A stretch of DNA of 64,000 nucleotides from an uncultured Steroidobacter sp. Lineage in GTDB: Bacteria > Pseudomonadota > Gammaproteobacteria > Steroidobacterales > Steroidobacteraceae. The stretch spans positions 41,906 to 105,905 of the forward strand of contig CALLKK010000032.1 in NCBI GenBank assembly GCA_938008435.1. Direction: 5' to 3'. A program made the position numbers and the translations under genes. Numbering within the stretch: position 1 is the first letter of the stretch; each line of letters starts with the position of its first letter. Positions 8,353 through 17,618 of the stretch are shown here, one piece after another. The notes below the pieces were generated by a model, which did not search any database, was not told the origin of the DNA, and saw nothing but the letters and a program-made list of their open reading frames with translations.

Positions 8353-10185
8353 GTGATCATCGTGCGATTTGGCATCGGAGCAATAGCAAGTGCGTGTGCG
8401 GCGCTCGCCCTCGGAGCGCCGCTTTTCTCGGCAGCTGCCGCACCAAAGGAGTCGCGTCCTGGCGTGTATCAGGGCTACTCCGAGGAGCGCTTCGACGAAT
8501 GGGTCAAGACGTCCAAGTACATCACGATGCGCGACGGCGTGCGCATTGCCATCGATGTCTATCGGCCGGCGCGCGACGGCAAGGCCGTCGAAGAGAAATT
8601 CCCCGTCGTCTGGGTACACACGCCGTATCGGCGCGCCTTCATCAACGAGAAAGGCGAAACCGTGCCTACCTCGGACGCCATGTTGCTCTTGCCGCTGATC
8701 AAGCACGGCTACGTCATTGCGATCGCCGACACGCGCGGACGCGGCGCTTCGTTCGGCGCGCGGCGCGGCTTTCAGGACCGCACCGAAGCGCAGGATGCGT
8801 ACGAAATTACGGAATGGCTTGCCAAGCAACCGTGGAGCACCGGCGCCATCGGCATTGCCGGTTGCTCCTATGTCGGCGGCACCGCGTATCACGCCGCCAC
8901 GACCATGCCGCCGCATCTGCGCGCCGTCGTCGCCGGCTGCACGGACTTCGACAAGTACGGCTTCGTGAGCCGCGGCGGCATCACGGCGCAGTTCAATACG
9001 CGCCCGGAGAATCCCGAGCAGGATTTCGGTCAAGGCGTCGCGCCCGTCGATGAAGACACCGACGGCTCGCTGGCTCGCGCCGCGATCGAAGAGCACAAGA
9101 ACAGCACGCCGATGGCCGAGCTGTGGCGCGGTATGCGCTATCGCGACGATGTCTCGCCGCTGCTCGGCGTGCCGTTCTGGAAAGAAGCAAGCGTGGCGAC
9201 GTATGCAGAGCAGATCGAACGCTCGGGCGTGGCGCTCTTCATCTGGGGCAACTGGCTCGATGAAGGCAGCTTCGATGCGACGCTGGCGTTCAACAACCTG
9301 AACAATCAGCGCAAGCTCTGGATGGGCTCATGGGGACATTGTCAAACCGGCGACTTCCCGATGACGACCGAGCTCTTGCGCTTCTTCGATCGTTTCCTCA
9401 AGAACGTCGACAACGGCTGGGATCGCGAGCCGCCGATTTATTTCCGCACCACCAATGCCGAGCCCGGCAAGGAATGGCGCAGCGCCGAGCGCTGGCCGTT
9501 GCCGGAAGCGCGCACGCACGTGCTACGGCTCGATGGCACCGCGCAGCCGGGTGTGCCGGGCCTGCTGACGACCAAGCGTAAGCCCAAGCACGCGGCCGCG
9601 GACGCATTCGTCGTCGACTACGCCCCGAAGTGCGCAGACCCGGCCAACGCCTATTTCATGATGTGGCCGTGCGTGATCGACAAGCACGGTCTCAGCTACA
9701 CCACCGCGCCGCTTGCGCGCGATGCGCATCTTGCCGGTCACGCGATTGCCGATCTGTGGATTTCGGCGAGCACGCCGGATACCGACATCTTCGTCTATCT
9801 CGAAGACGTCGCGCCGAACGGCGAGATTACGATCGTCACGCACGGACGGCTGCGCGCATCGCATCGCGGCGAGCAGCCGGCTCCATATCGCAACTTCATG
9901 GGCCTGCCCTATCACAGCGGCGAGCGTGCGGCCGCTCAGCCGCTCGTGCCGGGCGAGCCGGCGCGCATGCGTCTCGATCTGCTGCCGACGTCGACCATCA
10001 TCAAGGCCGGCCATCGCCTGCGCGTGACGATTGCTGGCGCCGATCCGCGGCAACGCTCGCGCAACGTACAGTTCGATCCGCCGCCGACGATTCGCATCTG
10101 GCACGACGCCAAGCGTTCGTCCTCCGTGAGTCTGCCGCTCATCGGCGCGTTCGAGCTGGAGAAGACGCCGCGCCGCGGCACCTAA
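8353..10185 (+). CDS. secreted CocE/NonD-family (X-Pro dipeptidyl-peptidase-like) hydrolase
   Basis: This 610-aa protein starts at GTG and has a signal peptide ending near APLFSAAAA. The alpha/beta-hydrolase core begins YITMRDGVRIAIDVYRPA, the usual opening of the cocaine-esterase/glutaryl-7-ACA acylase/X-Pro peptidase family. The nucleophile elbow is GIAGCSYVGG, with Ser in G-C-S-Y-V-G. The C-terminal jelly-roll domain is also recognisable (ADLWISASTPDTDIFVYLEDV). It probably hydrolyses an ester or amide in the periplasm or outside the cell. It is the first gene of a co-directional run with CapA, TRAP transporter and CoA-enzyme genes, which suggests that it releases the acid the transporter imports. 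The gap to CapA is 46 bp. Confidence 0.88.
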   Translation: MIIVRFGIGAIASACAALALGAPLFSAAAAPKESRPGVYQGYSEERFDEWVKTSKYITMRDGVRIAIDVYRPARDGKAVEEKFPVVWVHTPYRRAFINEKGETVPTSDAMLLLPLIKHGYVIAIADTRGRGASFGARRGFQDRTEAQDAYEITEWLAKQPWSTGAIGIAGCSYVGGTAYHAATTMPPHLRAVVAGCTDFDKYGFVSRGGITAQFNTRPENPEQDFGQGVAPVDEDTDGSLARAAIEEHKNSTPMAELWRGMRYRDDVSPLLGVPFWKEASVATYAEQIERSGVALFIWGNWLDEGSFDATLAFNNLNNQRKLWMGSWGHCQTGDFPMTTELLRFFDRFLKNVDNGWDREPPIYFRTTNAEPGKEWRSAERWPLPEARTHVLRLDGTAQPGVPGLLTTKRKPKHAAADAFVVDYAPKCADPANAYFMMWPCVIDKHGLSYTTAPLARDAHLAGHAIADLWISASTPDTDIFVYLEDVAPNGEITIVTHGRLRASHRGEQPAPYRNFMGLPYHSGERAAAQPLVPGEPARMRLDLLPTSTIIKAGHRLRVTIAGADPRQRSRNVQFDPPPTIRIWHDAKRSSSVSLPLIGAFELEKTPRRGT

Positions 10186-10231
10186 GCGCTGCGGTCGAAC
10201 GAGCTCACACGAACGTTGCGAGGCAGGTGTC

Positions 10232-11323
10232 ATGGAGCTGATTCTTGCGGGCGATCTGATCCTCGATGAGCCGAATCCGGATCATTGGCTGAGCGGCATC
10301 GCCCCGGCTCTCAAGTGCGCCGATCTGGCGATCGGGCATCTCGAAGTGCCGCACAGCCGCCACGTCGCGCAAGCGGTCGACGATGTGCCTGCGCCCGGCG
10401 CCGATCCCGATCATCTGCCCGCGCTCGTGCGCGCCGGTTTCGGCGCCGTGACGCTCGCGGGCAATCACATTGCTGATCTAGGGCCTGTCGGCATTGCCGA
10501 CACGGTGGCGGGTTTGGCTGCGCTTGGGATCGTCCATACCGGCGCCGGCGAAAACCTCGCCGCCGCCAGCCGACCGGCATTCATCGAGCGCGCCGGCCGC
10601 CGCATAGCGCTTCTCAGCTATAACTGCGTCGGACCCGCCGACGCGTGGGCGACCGAGACCCGGGCCGGCTGTTCCTACATATGTATAAGAACCGCCGATG
10701 GCAGCCCGCCGCGCCCGGCCGCCCCGCTCGAGAGCATCGATCCGGCGTCCCTCGAACGGTTTACCGCGGAGGTGCAAGCCGCACGACGCGACGCAGACAT
10801 CGTGATCGTGGCGCTGCACAAGGGCATCGTGCACACCCGCGCGCGCCTTGCGCCTTATGAGCGGCCGCTTGCGCATGCAGCGATCGACGCCGGCGCGAAC
10901 ATCGTCATCGGTCATCACGCGCACATCATTCGCGGCATCGAGCTCTATCGAGGTGCGCCGATTTTCCACGGGCTCGGCAACGGCTGCGTCGTCACGCGCG
11001 CGCTCTCGCCGGCACAGTCGGATCCGAAACGTGCGGCGTGGGCGAAGCGGCGCCGCGAGCTGTTCGGCTTCGAGCCCGATCCGGCTTACGAGCTCGCACC
11101 GTTTCATCCGGAAGCCGTGCACGCGATGCTGGGACGCGTCGTCATCGACGAGCACGGTATGCGCGTCGGCTTCATTCCCGTCTACGTCGAACCGCCCGGG
11201 CGACCGCGCATTGCGTTCGATCACGCAGAGCGCATCGCCCGCTACGTCAGCGAGATCACCGTGGAGGCAGGGCTGCCGCCGCTGTCTTTGAACATCACGA
11301 GCGAGGCTGTGTGGCTGAACTAG
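10232..11323 (+). CDS. CapA-family metallophosphoesterase-like protein
   Basis: This 363-aa protein has the CapA (poly-gamma-glutamate synthesis) fold signatures in order: AGDLILDEP near the start, GHLEVP, TLAGNHIADLG (residues about 70-80) and IGHHAHIIRGIELY (about 225-240), all expected metal or active-site segments. Unlike B. subtilis CapA it has no N-terminal membrane anchor or signal peptide, so it should be cytoplasmic. The reaction is unknown. Its position between a secreted hydrolase and TRAP permease genes suggests a role in the same catabolic pathway rather than capsule synthesis. GAGGCAGG precedes the ATG. Its last 13 bp overlap the start of the TRAP small permease. Confidence 0.85.
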   Translation: MELILAGDLILDEPNPDHWLSGIAPALKCADLAIGHLEVPHSRHVAQAVDDVPAPGADPDHLPALVRAGFGAVTLAGNHIADLGPVGIADTVAGLAALGIVHTGAGENLAAASRPAFIERAGRRIALLSYNCVGPADAWATETRAGCSYICIRTADGSPPRPAAPLESIDPASLERFTAEVQAARRDADIVIVALHKGIVHTRARLAPYERPLAHAAIDAGANIVIGHHAHIIRGIELYRGAPIFHGLGNGCVVTRALSPAQSDPKRAAWAKRRRELFGFEPDPAYELAPFHPEAVHAMLGRVVIDEHGMRVGFIPVYVEPPGRPRIAFDHAERIARYVSEITVEAGLPPLSLNITSEAVWLN

Positions 11324-11802
11324 AACTCAAAGCGGAGCGCGCGCCCGCCGCCGAGCGCGGCCCTCTCTTTTTCATCGGCGCGGCAAGCCTGCTGCTTGCG
11401 ATGTTCGTCGAATCGCTGGCCGTCATCGGGCGACACATCGGCGTGCCGCTGCTCGGCGCACTCGAAATTATCCAGGCCTGCATCCTGTTGCTCGCTTCGG
11501 CGGCGATGCTCGCGACGACGCTCAACGACTCGCATGCGCGCGTCACGCTCTTGCTCTCGCGGGTGGATGAGCGTTGGCAAGCGCGTCTGCGCACCTTTGC
11601 CGATGCGCTCTCTGCCCTGTTCTTCATCAGCCTCGCCGCCGGCGCGCTCTGGGTCACGATCGAAGTCTGGAACGATCACGAAGCGAGCGAGCTGCTCGGC
11701 ATCCCGTTCCGGCCGCTGCGGATCATTTCGTTCATTGCAGCGGGCGCGATCGCGCTCGTCTTCCTGCGCGAGCTGTGGCGTTCGCTGCGAGGTCGCGCAT
11801 GA
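11311..11802 (+). CDS. TRAP transporter small permease (DctQ type)
   Basis: A 163-aa protein with four hydrophobic segments (about residues 17-40, 48-70, 88-115 and 130-155), the normal plan of a TRAP small subunit. The GTG at 11311 was chosen because it overlaps the CapA stop and gives the normal length. With the large permease next door it forms the inner-membrane part of a tripartite ATP-independent transporter, which uses an ion gradient to import an organic acid. Its stop overlaps the next start by 4 nt (ATGA). Confidence 0.87.
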   Translation: MAELELKAERAPAAERGPLFFIGAASLLLAMFVESLAVIGRHIGVPLLGALEIIQACILLLASAAMLATTLNDSHARVTLLLSRVDERWQARLRTFADALSALFFISLAAGALWVTIEVWNDHEASELLGIPFRPLRIISFIAAGAIALVFLRELWRSLRGRA

Positions 11803-13091
11803 ACGGCTTGCTCGGCGTCATCGCACTGCTCGTGCTGCTCACGCTCGGCGTGCCGATCGGCGTGTCGATGGGCATCGTGGGCCTCGTCGGGCTCGTGCTC
11901 TTGCTCGGCCCCGAACCGGCACTCATCAAAGCGAGCACCGTCCTCTTCGAGACGATCACGCGCTATGAGCTCGGCGTGCTGCCGCTGTTCCTGCTGATGG
12001 CGCATCTGTGCTTCGCCGCGGGCGCCAGCCGCGATTTCTTCGAAGCCGCTGCACGCATGGTCGGACATCGGCGCGGCGGTCTTGCGATCGCCTCGATTGC
12101 CGGATGCGCCGGCTTCGGCACGGTGAGCGGCTCGAGCCTGGCCACCGCCGCCACGATCGGCCTCATCGGTCTGCCCGAGATGCGCAAGCGCGGCTATTCC
12201 GATGCACTGGCGACCGGCGCGATCGCCGCCGGCGGCACGCTGGGATCGATCATCCCGCCGTCGGGCGCCTTGATCGTGTTCGGCATCCTGGCCGAAGTCT
12301 CGATCGGCAAGCTCTTCACCGCCGCCATCATCCCGGGCGTGACGCAAGCGCTGTTCTATGTCGTCACGATCATGCTGCTGTGTCGCTGGCGGCCGAGCAT
12401 CGGACCGGCGACACCGAAGGCGTCGTGGGCCGAGCGGCGCGCCGCGCTCTTGCGCATGCTCGATCTGCTCTTGCTCGTCCTGCTCGTGCTCGGCGGCATC
12501 GCGCTCGGCTGGTTCACGCCGACCGAAGCCGCATCCGTCGGCGCGGTCGGCGCGCTCGCGCTCTGCGCGCTGCGCCGTAAGCTGACTTACGCCGCGCTCG
12601 TGGATGCATTGAGCCAGACGCTGCGCACGACCGGCATGATCTATGTCGTCATCATCGGTGCGCTGCTTTTCTCCGTGTTCATGAGCGTCACCGGGCTTGC
12701 CGAGCACGTCTCGAACTTCGTCGACAGTCTGCCGGGCGGCAAATGGGTGGCGATCGCCGCCATCACCGTCATGCTGCTTGCGCTCGGCTCGGTCCTCGAC
12801 GGACTGGCGATGATGCTGCTGACGACGCCGATTCTGCTGCCCATCGTCACCGAGCTCGGCTTCTCGGCGCTGTGGTTCGGCATTTATCTCGTGCGCACGA
12901 TGGAGATCGGCTTCGTGCACCCGCCGATCGGCATCAACCTCTACGTGATTCAAGGCATTGCGAAAGACGTGCCGCTCGGGCGTATCTTCAAGGGCGTCGT
13001 GCCGTTCCTCGCGGCTGACCTCGTGCACCTGACGCTGTTGATCGCCCTACCCGCGCTCGCGCTCGCATTGCCTCAGTGGTTACATCAATGA
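11799..13091 (+). CDS. TRAP transporter large permease (DctM type)
   Basis: This 430-aa polytopic protein matches DctM throughout: GVPIGVSMGIVGLVGL at the N-terminus, GCAGFGTVSGSSLATAATIG, GTLGSIIPPSGALIVFG (the characteristic IPPS motif), and a C-terminal half ending HPPIGINLYVIQGIAKDVPL. It is the ion-coupled translocation subunit in the inner membrane. It pairs with the small permease just upstream; the binding protein is four genes downstream. It overlaps both neighbours by 4 nt. The substrate is not determined, but TRAP systems mostly carry carboxylates. Confidence 0.93.
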   Translation: MNGLLGVIALLVLLTLGVPIGVSMGIVGLVGLVLLLGPEPALIKASTVLFETITRYELGVLPLFLLMAHLCFAAGASRDFFEAAARMVGHRRGGLAIASIAGCAGFGTVSGSSLATAATIGLIGLPEMRKRGYSDALATGAIAAGGTLGSIIPPSGALIVFGILAEVSIGKLFTAAIIPGVTQALFYVVTIMLLCRWRPSIGPATPKASWAERRAALLRMLDLLLLVLLVLGGIALGWFTPTEAASVGAVGALALCALRRKLTYAALVDALSQTLRTTGMIYVVIIGALLFSVFMSVTGLAEHVSNFVDSLPGGKWVAIAAITVMLLALGSVLDGLAMMLLTTPILLPIVTELGFSALWFGIYLVRTMEIGFVHPPIGINLYVIQGIAKDVPLGRIFKGVVPFLAADLVHLTLLIALPALALALPQWLHQ

Positions 13092-14155
13092 GCTTTACGA
13101 CAACGATTGATCAAGCGCTCGCCGCGCCGCTTGCCATCGCGGCCGAACGGCCCGCCGTCGGTTATATCGGTGCCGACGTGCCCGTCGAGCTGATCCTCGC
13201 CGCCGGCAAACAGCCGATTCGTCTGCGCGGCAGCAAGGGCCTTGCGACGCCGCGCGCCGACCGCTTCGTCGAAGCGAGCTTTTCGCTCGAAACGCGACGC
13301 ATCGCCGAACAGTGGCTCGCGGGCGAGCTCGATGCGCTCGAAGCCGTCGTCTTCTCGCGCAGCGACGACAGCGCACAGCGCCTCTATTACTACATCTGCG
13401 AGCTGCAGCGGATTCAGGCATGCCGCGGCCCGAAGCCGCTGCTGTTCGATGTCGCGACGCTGCCTCGCGCAACCAGCCTCGCGCACACGATCGATTCGAC
13501 GCGCCGGCTTGCCGCAGAGCTCGGCACCGTGGCCGACCGTCTGCCGCAAGCGATCGAACAAGCGGCATGCCGTCGCGCGCTCCTTGCACGGCTGCAGCGC
13601 GAACGCCTCGAAGGTCGTCTCCTCGGCAGCCTCGCGCAGCGCATCGTGCGTGCGCTGGAGCTGCGTTGGGACGCCGCGCTCGATGAGGCGGCGCTGCGCT
13701 GGCTCGATACGCTCGAAGCGACGTCGGCGCGACGCCGTCTCGTGCTCGTCGGCAGCGAGCCGCTCGACGAGGCGCTGCACGTTGCGGTCGAAGCGGCTGG
13801 CGCGACGATCGTCGCGGAGATCAACGAAGCCTCGGACATCGAGGCAACGCCGTCCGCAAGCGACGATCCGTTCGCGAAGCTCGCCGCTTACTACAGCGAA
13901 CGCACGCGCCGAGCGCGCGACCGCCTGCGTCGCGCCGACGCGCTCGGCGAGCACGTGCAGACGCTACGCGCCGACGGCGCGATTCTGTGGCTGCTTTCGA
14001 CCGACACCGGCATCGCGTGGGCGGCGCCGCGCATCGAGCAAGCGTTGCGCACGGCCGGTTGCGCGGTGCTCGAGCTCGTTCCGCAAGACGCGGAGCCGCG
14101 GGCTGCCCTGCTCGAGCAAGTCGCGGCATTCGCGCGTTCCTTGGAGGTCCAGTGA
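13088..14155 (+). CDS. 2-hydroxyacyl-CoA dehydratase/benzoyl-CoA reductase-like subunit lacking cluster cysteines
   Basis: A 355-aa protein starting at the ATG that overlaps the DctM stop by 4 nt. The segments VGYIGADVPVELILAAGKQPIRL, YYYICELQRIQA and PKPLLFDVATLPR follow the order of the HgdB/FldC/BcrC family (2-hydroxyacyl-CoA dehydratase D-component). Cysteines that normally hold the [4Fe-4S] cluster are not where expected: FSLETRR and FSRSDDS occupy the positions of the usual C-P-F and N-T-C-D. The remaining cysteines are scattered. I infer that this is the non-catalytic partner of the cysteine-bearing subunit two genes downstream, perhaps forming the heterodimer with only one cluster. 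An independent function is also possible. The family assignment is by eye. Confidence 0.7.
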   Translation: MSFTTTIDQALAAPLAIAAERPAVGYIGADVPVELILAAGKQPIRLRGSKGLATPRADRFVEASFSLETRRIAEQWLAGELDALEAVVFSRSDDSAQRLYYYICELQRIQACRGPKPLLFDVATLPRATSLAHTIDSTRRLAAELGTVADRLPQAIEQAACRRALLARLQRERLEGRLLGSLAQRIVRALELRWDAALDEAALRWLDTLEATSARRRLVLVGSEPLDEALHVAVEAAGATIVAEINEASDIEATPSASDDPFAKLAAYYSERTRRARDRLRRADALGEHVQTLRADGAILWLLSTDTGIAWAAPRIEQALRTAGCAVLELVPQDAEPRAALLEQVAAFARSLEVQ

Positions 14156-16329
14156 ATCTGCTCAACGGTATTCGTGTGCTCGCGCTCGAAGAGGCGAGCG
14201 ACAGCGCGCTGGCGCGTCTCGTCTCGAGCTTCGGCGCCGACGTCCGCCCGGTCACGCTCGCCGAGCTCGGCAGCGAAATCGGCGCTGCCGATGTGCTGAT
14301 CGATCGCATCGGCGTGCCCGCGCTCGCCGACGCGGGTTTCACGCGCGATCAGCTCGAGGCGGCCAATCCGCGCCTCGTTCATGTCTCGGTCACGCCGTTC
14401 GGCAGCGACGGCCCGCGCGCCAAGTGGCGCGGCTCCGAGCTCGTCGCTTCGGCGATGGGCGGTACGCTGCGCCTGACCGGCGATCCTGATCGTCCGCCCG
14501 TCAAAGAAGCACTCGATGCGTGCTGGTTTCATGCCGACATGGCCGCAGCCGCAGGGCTGACCGCCGCGCTGTGGGAACGCGAGCAGTCGGGACGCGGCCA
14601 ACACGTCGACGTGTCGGTGCAGGAAGTCGCCTTCTCGCGCAACGTCAACGGCGTGCTCGTCTGGCAGTTCGATCGCCGCAAGCTTCATCGCGTCGGCGGC
14701 GCGCTCAATTACGGCCGCGCCACCGTGCGCTGCATCTGGCCGCTCGCCGACGGCTATTGCTTTCACACGCTCATGACCGGCCGTTTCGGTGCGCCCGCCA
14801 ATCAGGCGTTGAGCGATTGGATCGACGAATGCGGCTTGGAGAATCCGCTGCGCGGCGTCGACTGGACGACGTACAACCGCTCGACGCTCGATCCCGCCAC
14901 GCGCGCGACATGGGAACGCGCCATCGAAGCATTCTTCCGTACGCGCACGCGCCGCGAGATCGCCGAAGAAGGCACACGGCGCGGCATCAATGCCACCGTG
15001 ATCGCCGAACCGGCCGATGTGCTCGCCGATCCGCATCTCGAAGCGCGTCCGTTCTGGTCCGGCACGGGCGCCGAGCGCGAGCCGTCGCGCTTCGTCCGCG
15101 TGACGCCGGGTCCGAGCATTACGAGCTCCAACTCCCGCCCGCGCGCGAGCGAGCGGCCCGGCCCCTTGAGCGGCGTGCGCGTGCTCGATTTTTCGTGGGC
15201 GCTCGTCGGCTCGATCACGACCAAGACGCTCGGCGATCTCGGCTGCGACGTGATCAAGGTGGAGTCGCGCGGCCGCGCCTGCCTGTCGCGCCTCGACGTG
15301 CAAGTAAGCGTCTCGCGTCCCGACAGTCTCGACGACAAGCCGTGGTTCGCGCATCTCAACACGTCCAAGCGCAGCCTCGCGCTCGATCTCAAGAAGCCCG
15401 AGAGCCGCCGCGTGCTCGAGCCGCTCATCGAATGGGCCGACGTCGTCGTCGAGAATTTCTCGCCCGGCACGATGGCCAAGCTCGGCTTGGACTACGCCAC
15501 GCTCGTGAAGAAGAATCCGCGGCTCATCATGGTGTCGGGCAGCGTGTTCGGCCAAACCGGTCCGCTCGCGAGCTCATGGGGCGTCGATGGCACCGGCGCT
15601 GCATTGTCGGGCCGCACGTATCTCACGGGCTGGCCGGATCGCGATCCGGTGATTCCCGGCGCCGTCCCTTATGGCGATGTCATCGTGCCGTACGTGATGG
15701 CGGCGGCCGTGAGCGCCGCGCTGCGCGAACGCGAGCGCTCGGGACGCGGCTGCCATATCGATGCATCGATGTACGAGATCTGCGTGCAGCAGATGCGCGA
15801 TGCGATCGTTGCAGCGGCGCGCGGCGCGCGTCCGCAACGCCAAGGCAACGCCGATCCGCGCGTCTTCCATCAAGCCGTCTATCCCGCGCGCGGCGAAGAT
15901 CGCTGGATTGCGATCACGCTGCGCACGCCGGAAGAATGGCAGCGCCTATGCGCGCTCGCAGGGGTGTCGAGCATCGAGCGCTCGGCGACGACGGAGGCTG
16001 CGCTTGCCGATTGGTGCAAGGGACACGATGCCGAGCAGCTCGCCGAAACGTTGCAGCAACACGGCATCGCCGCGGGCTCGGTGCAGGACATCGAAGATCT
16101 GATGGAGCGCGATCCGCAGATTGCGGCGCGTCAGGCGCTCGTCACGCTCGATCATCCCCTGCTCGGCCCGTTCGGACACGTCCGCACCCCGATTACGTTC
16201 TCGCGCAGCGTGCCGGCGCCGTATCGCGCACCCCGCTTGGGCGAGCACAGCGAGACCATCGCGCGCGAGCTCGCGGGCCTCAGCGCCGCGGACTTCGCGG
16301 CGCTCAATGACCAAGGAGTCTTTCGATGA
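14152..16329 (+). CDS. tandem (fused) class III CoA-transferase, CaiB/BaiF family
   Basis: This 725-aa protein contains two class III CoA-transferase units, one at about residues 1-325 and one at about 340-725, joined by a linker near RPRASERPGPLSG. It starts at GTG after a strong GGAGGT. The C-half has the complete signature: GVRVLDFSWAL, the substrate loop VVENFSPGTMAKLGLDY, and the catalytic Asp in VPYGDVIVPYV (Asp509). In the N-half the first beta-alpha unit is shortened, and the residue aligned with the catalytic Asp appears to be Trp (ACWFHAD), so it is probably structural. The enzyme would move CoA from a donor thioester to the imported acid. It sits between the two dehydratase-like subunits, an arrangement that recalls fldA with fldBC. 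Confidence 0.85.
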   Translation: MNLLNGIRVLALEEASDSALARLVSSFGADVRPVTLAELGSEIGAADVLIDRIGVPALADAGFTRDQLEAANPRLVHVSVTPFGSDGPRAKWRGSELVASAMGGTLRLTGDPDRPPVKEALDACWFHADMAAAAGLTAALWEREQSGRGQHVDVSVQEVAFSRNVNGVLVWQFDRRKLHRVGGALNYGRATVRCIWPLADGYCFHTLMTGRFGAPANQALSDWIDECGLENPLRGVDWTTYNRSTLDPATRATWERAIEAFFRTRTRREIAEEGTRRGINATVIAEPADVLADPHLEARPFWSGTGAEREPSRFVRVTPGPSITSSNSRPRASERPGPLSGVRVLDFSWALVGSITTKTLGDLGCDVIKVESRGRACLSRLDVQVSVSRPDSLDDKPWFAHLNTSKRSLALDLKKPESRRVLEPLIEWADVVVENFSPGTMAKLGLDYATLVKKNPRLIMVSGSVFGQTGPLASSWGVDGTGAALSGRTYLTGWPDRDPVIPGAVPYGDVIVPYVMAAAVSAALRERERSGRGCHIDASMYEICVQQMRDAIVAAARGARPQRQGNADPRVFHQAVYPARGEDRWIAITLRTPEEWQRLCALAGVSSIERSATTEAALADWCKGHDAEQLAETLQQHGIAAGSVQDIEDLMERDPQIAARQALVTLDHPLLGPFGHVRTPITFSRSVPAPYRAPRLGEHSETIARELAGLSAADFAALNDQGVFR

Positions 16330-17618
16330 GCGCGCCAGCGCACGGCGGCCAACGCAGCCGCAAGGACCTCGAATGCACCGCCGCGGCGACCGCGTATCAG
16401 CGCGCATTCGTCGCCGATCTCAAGCGACGCGTGATCGACAACGGCGAGCCGTTCGCGATCGCCCAGGCCGACACGCCGCACGAGATCTTTCACGTGATGG
16501 ACATTCCGCTCATCACGAACCAGTGGTGGTCCGCGTACATCTCGGCTAAACAGCTCTCGACGCATTACGACGGCGTGCTCGATCGGCTCGGCTATCCGTC
16601 GAATCGCTGCCGTTACTGTGCGCTCGGGCTGGCGTGCACGCTCGATAACGATCCGGCACGCGCACCGTGGGGCGGCTTGCCGCGCCCGACCGTGCTCGTC
16701 GCGCGGCTCACCTGCGAATGCATCGAGCACGTCTTCTCGCAATGGGCCGAAGCGCTCGGCTCGGAGTTCTTCCCGCTCGAAGCACCCGGTTGGCAGGACA
16801 AGGATCCGCAATGGTTCCTGCACTCGCGCGAGCGCTGGAGCGAGGTGTACGAAGAGCGCCGCATCGAGCTGCTGGTCGAGGAAATGCGTCAGCTCATCGC
16901 ACTGCTCGAAGAGCGCACCGGACGGCGCTTCGACGAGGCGAAGCTCGAAGCGCTCATGCACGCGATCAACGAGCAGGAAAGCTACATCGCGGAGGCCGCC
17001 GAGATGATCGGCGCAGCGCGCCCCTGCCCGGTGTCGATCACGGATCAGATGCCGAATACCATGATTCCGCAATGGCATCGCGGCTCGCCGTGGGCCGTTG
17101 CGCACGCCAAGCGCTTTCGCGACGAAGTGGCGGCGCGCATCGCCGCCGGTCGCGGCGTCGGTAAACGCGAGCGGCTGCGCCTCATGTGGATCGGTGCGGG
17201 TCTCTGGCACGACACGGGCTTTTACAGCGCGCTCGAAGAACGCTACGGCGCGGTGTTCGTCTGGTCGATGTACATGCCCTTTGCCGGTCCGCAATACATT
17301 CGCGACGTGCAGGGCCGGCCGCTGCATGCGCTCGCGAGCCGCATCTGCTCGATGAACGAAGTGCTGCACCTGCCGCCGTGGATGAACGAGTGGATGGTGA
17401 GCGAGGCGCGCCGCTGCGATATCGATGCGGCGGTGATGCTCGTACCGCCCGCCAATCGTCTGTCGCAGTCGGGCACGAAGCTCACGCATAATGCGCTCGC
17501 GAGCGCCGGCATTCCGACGCTTGCGCTCGATGCCGACATGGTCAACGCGCGCGATTGGAGTCACGAACGCATGGTCGAGCACGTTGCGAGCTTCCTGAAG
17601 CAGGAGCAGCTGCTGTGA
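16326..17618 (+). CDS. 2-hydroxyacyl-CoA dehydratase/benzoyl-CoA reductase-like catalytic subunit
   Basis: A 430-aa protein overlapping its upstream neighbour by 4 nt. It belongs to the HgdB/BcrB-like D-component family: PHEIFHVMDIPLITNQWW near residues 55-72, a cysteine cluster CRYCALGLAC (Cys95, 98, 104), then LTCECIE (Cys130, 132), all suited to holding a [4Fe-4S] cluster. The C-terminal half has the second Rossmann-like domain, with RLRLMWIGAGLWHDTGFY and ICSMNEVLHLPPWMNEWMV. Family members remove the hydroxyl of 2-hydroxyacyl-CoA or reduce aromatic acyl-CoA by one-electron chemistry and need an ATP-driven activator (HgdC/FldI type), which is not in this window. Their usual oxygen sensitivity is at odds with the aerobic gene content nearby. 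Confidence 0.8.
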   Translation: MSAPAHGGQRSRKDLECTAAATAYQRAFVADLKRRVIDNGEPFAIAQADTPHEIFHVMDIPLITNQWWSAYISAKQLSTHYDGVLDRLGYPSNRCRYCALGLACTLDNDPARAPWGGLPRPTVLVARLTCECIEHVFSQWAEALGSEFFPLEAPGWQDKDPQWFLHSRERWSEVYEERRIELLVEEMRQLIALLEERTGRRFDEAKLEALMHAINEQESYIAEAAEMIGAARPCPVSITDQMPNTMIPQWHRGSPWAVAHAKRFRDEVAARIAAGRGVGKRERLRLMWIGAGLWHDTGFYSALEERYGAVFVWSMYMPFAGPQYIRDVQGRPLHALASRICSMNEVLHLPPWMNEWMVSEARRCDIDAAVMLVPPANRLSQSGTKLTHNALASAGIPTLALDADMVNARDWSHERMVEHVASFLKQEQLL

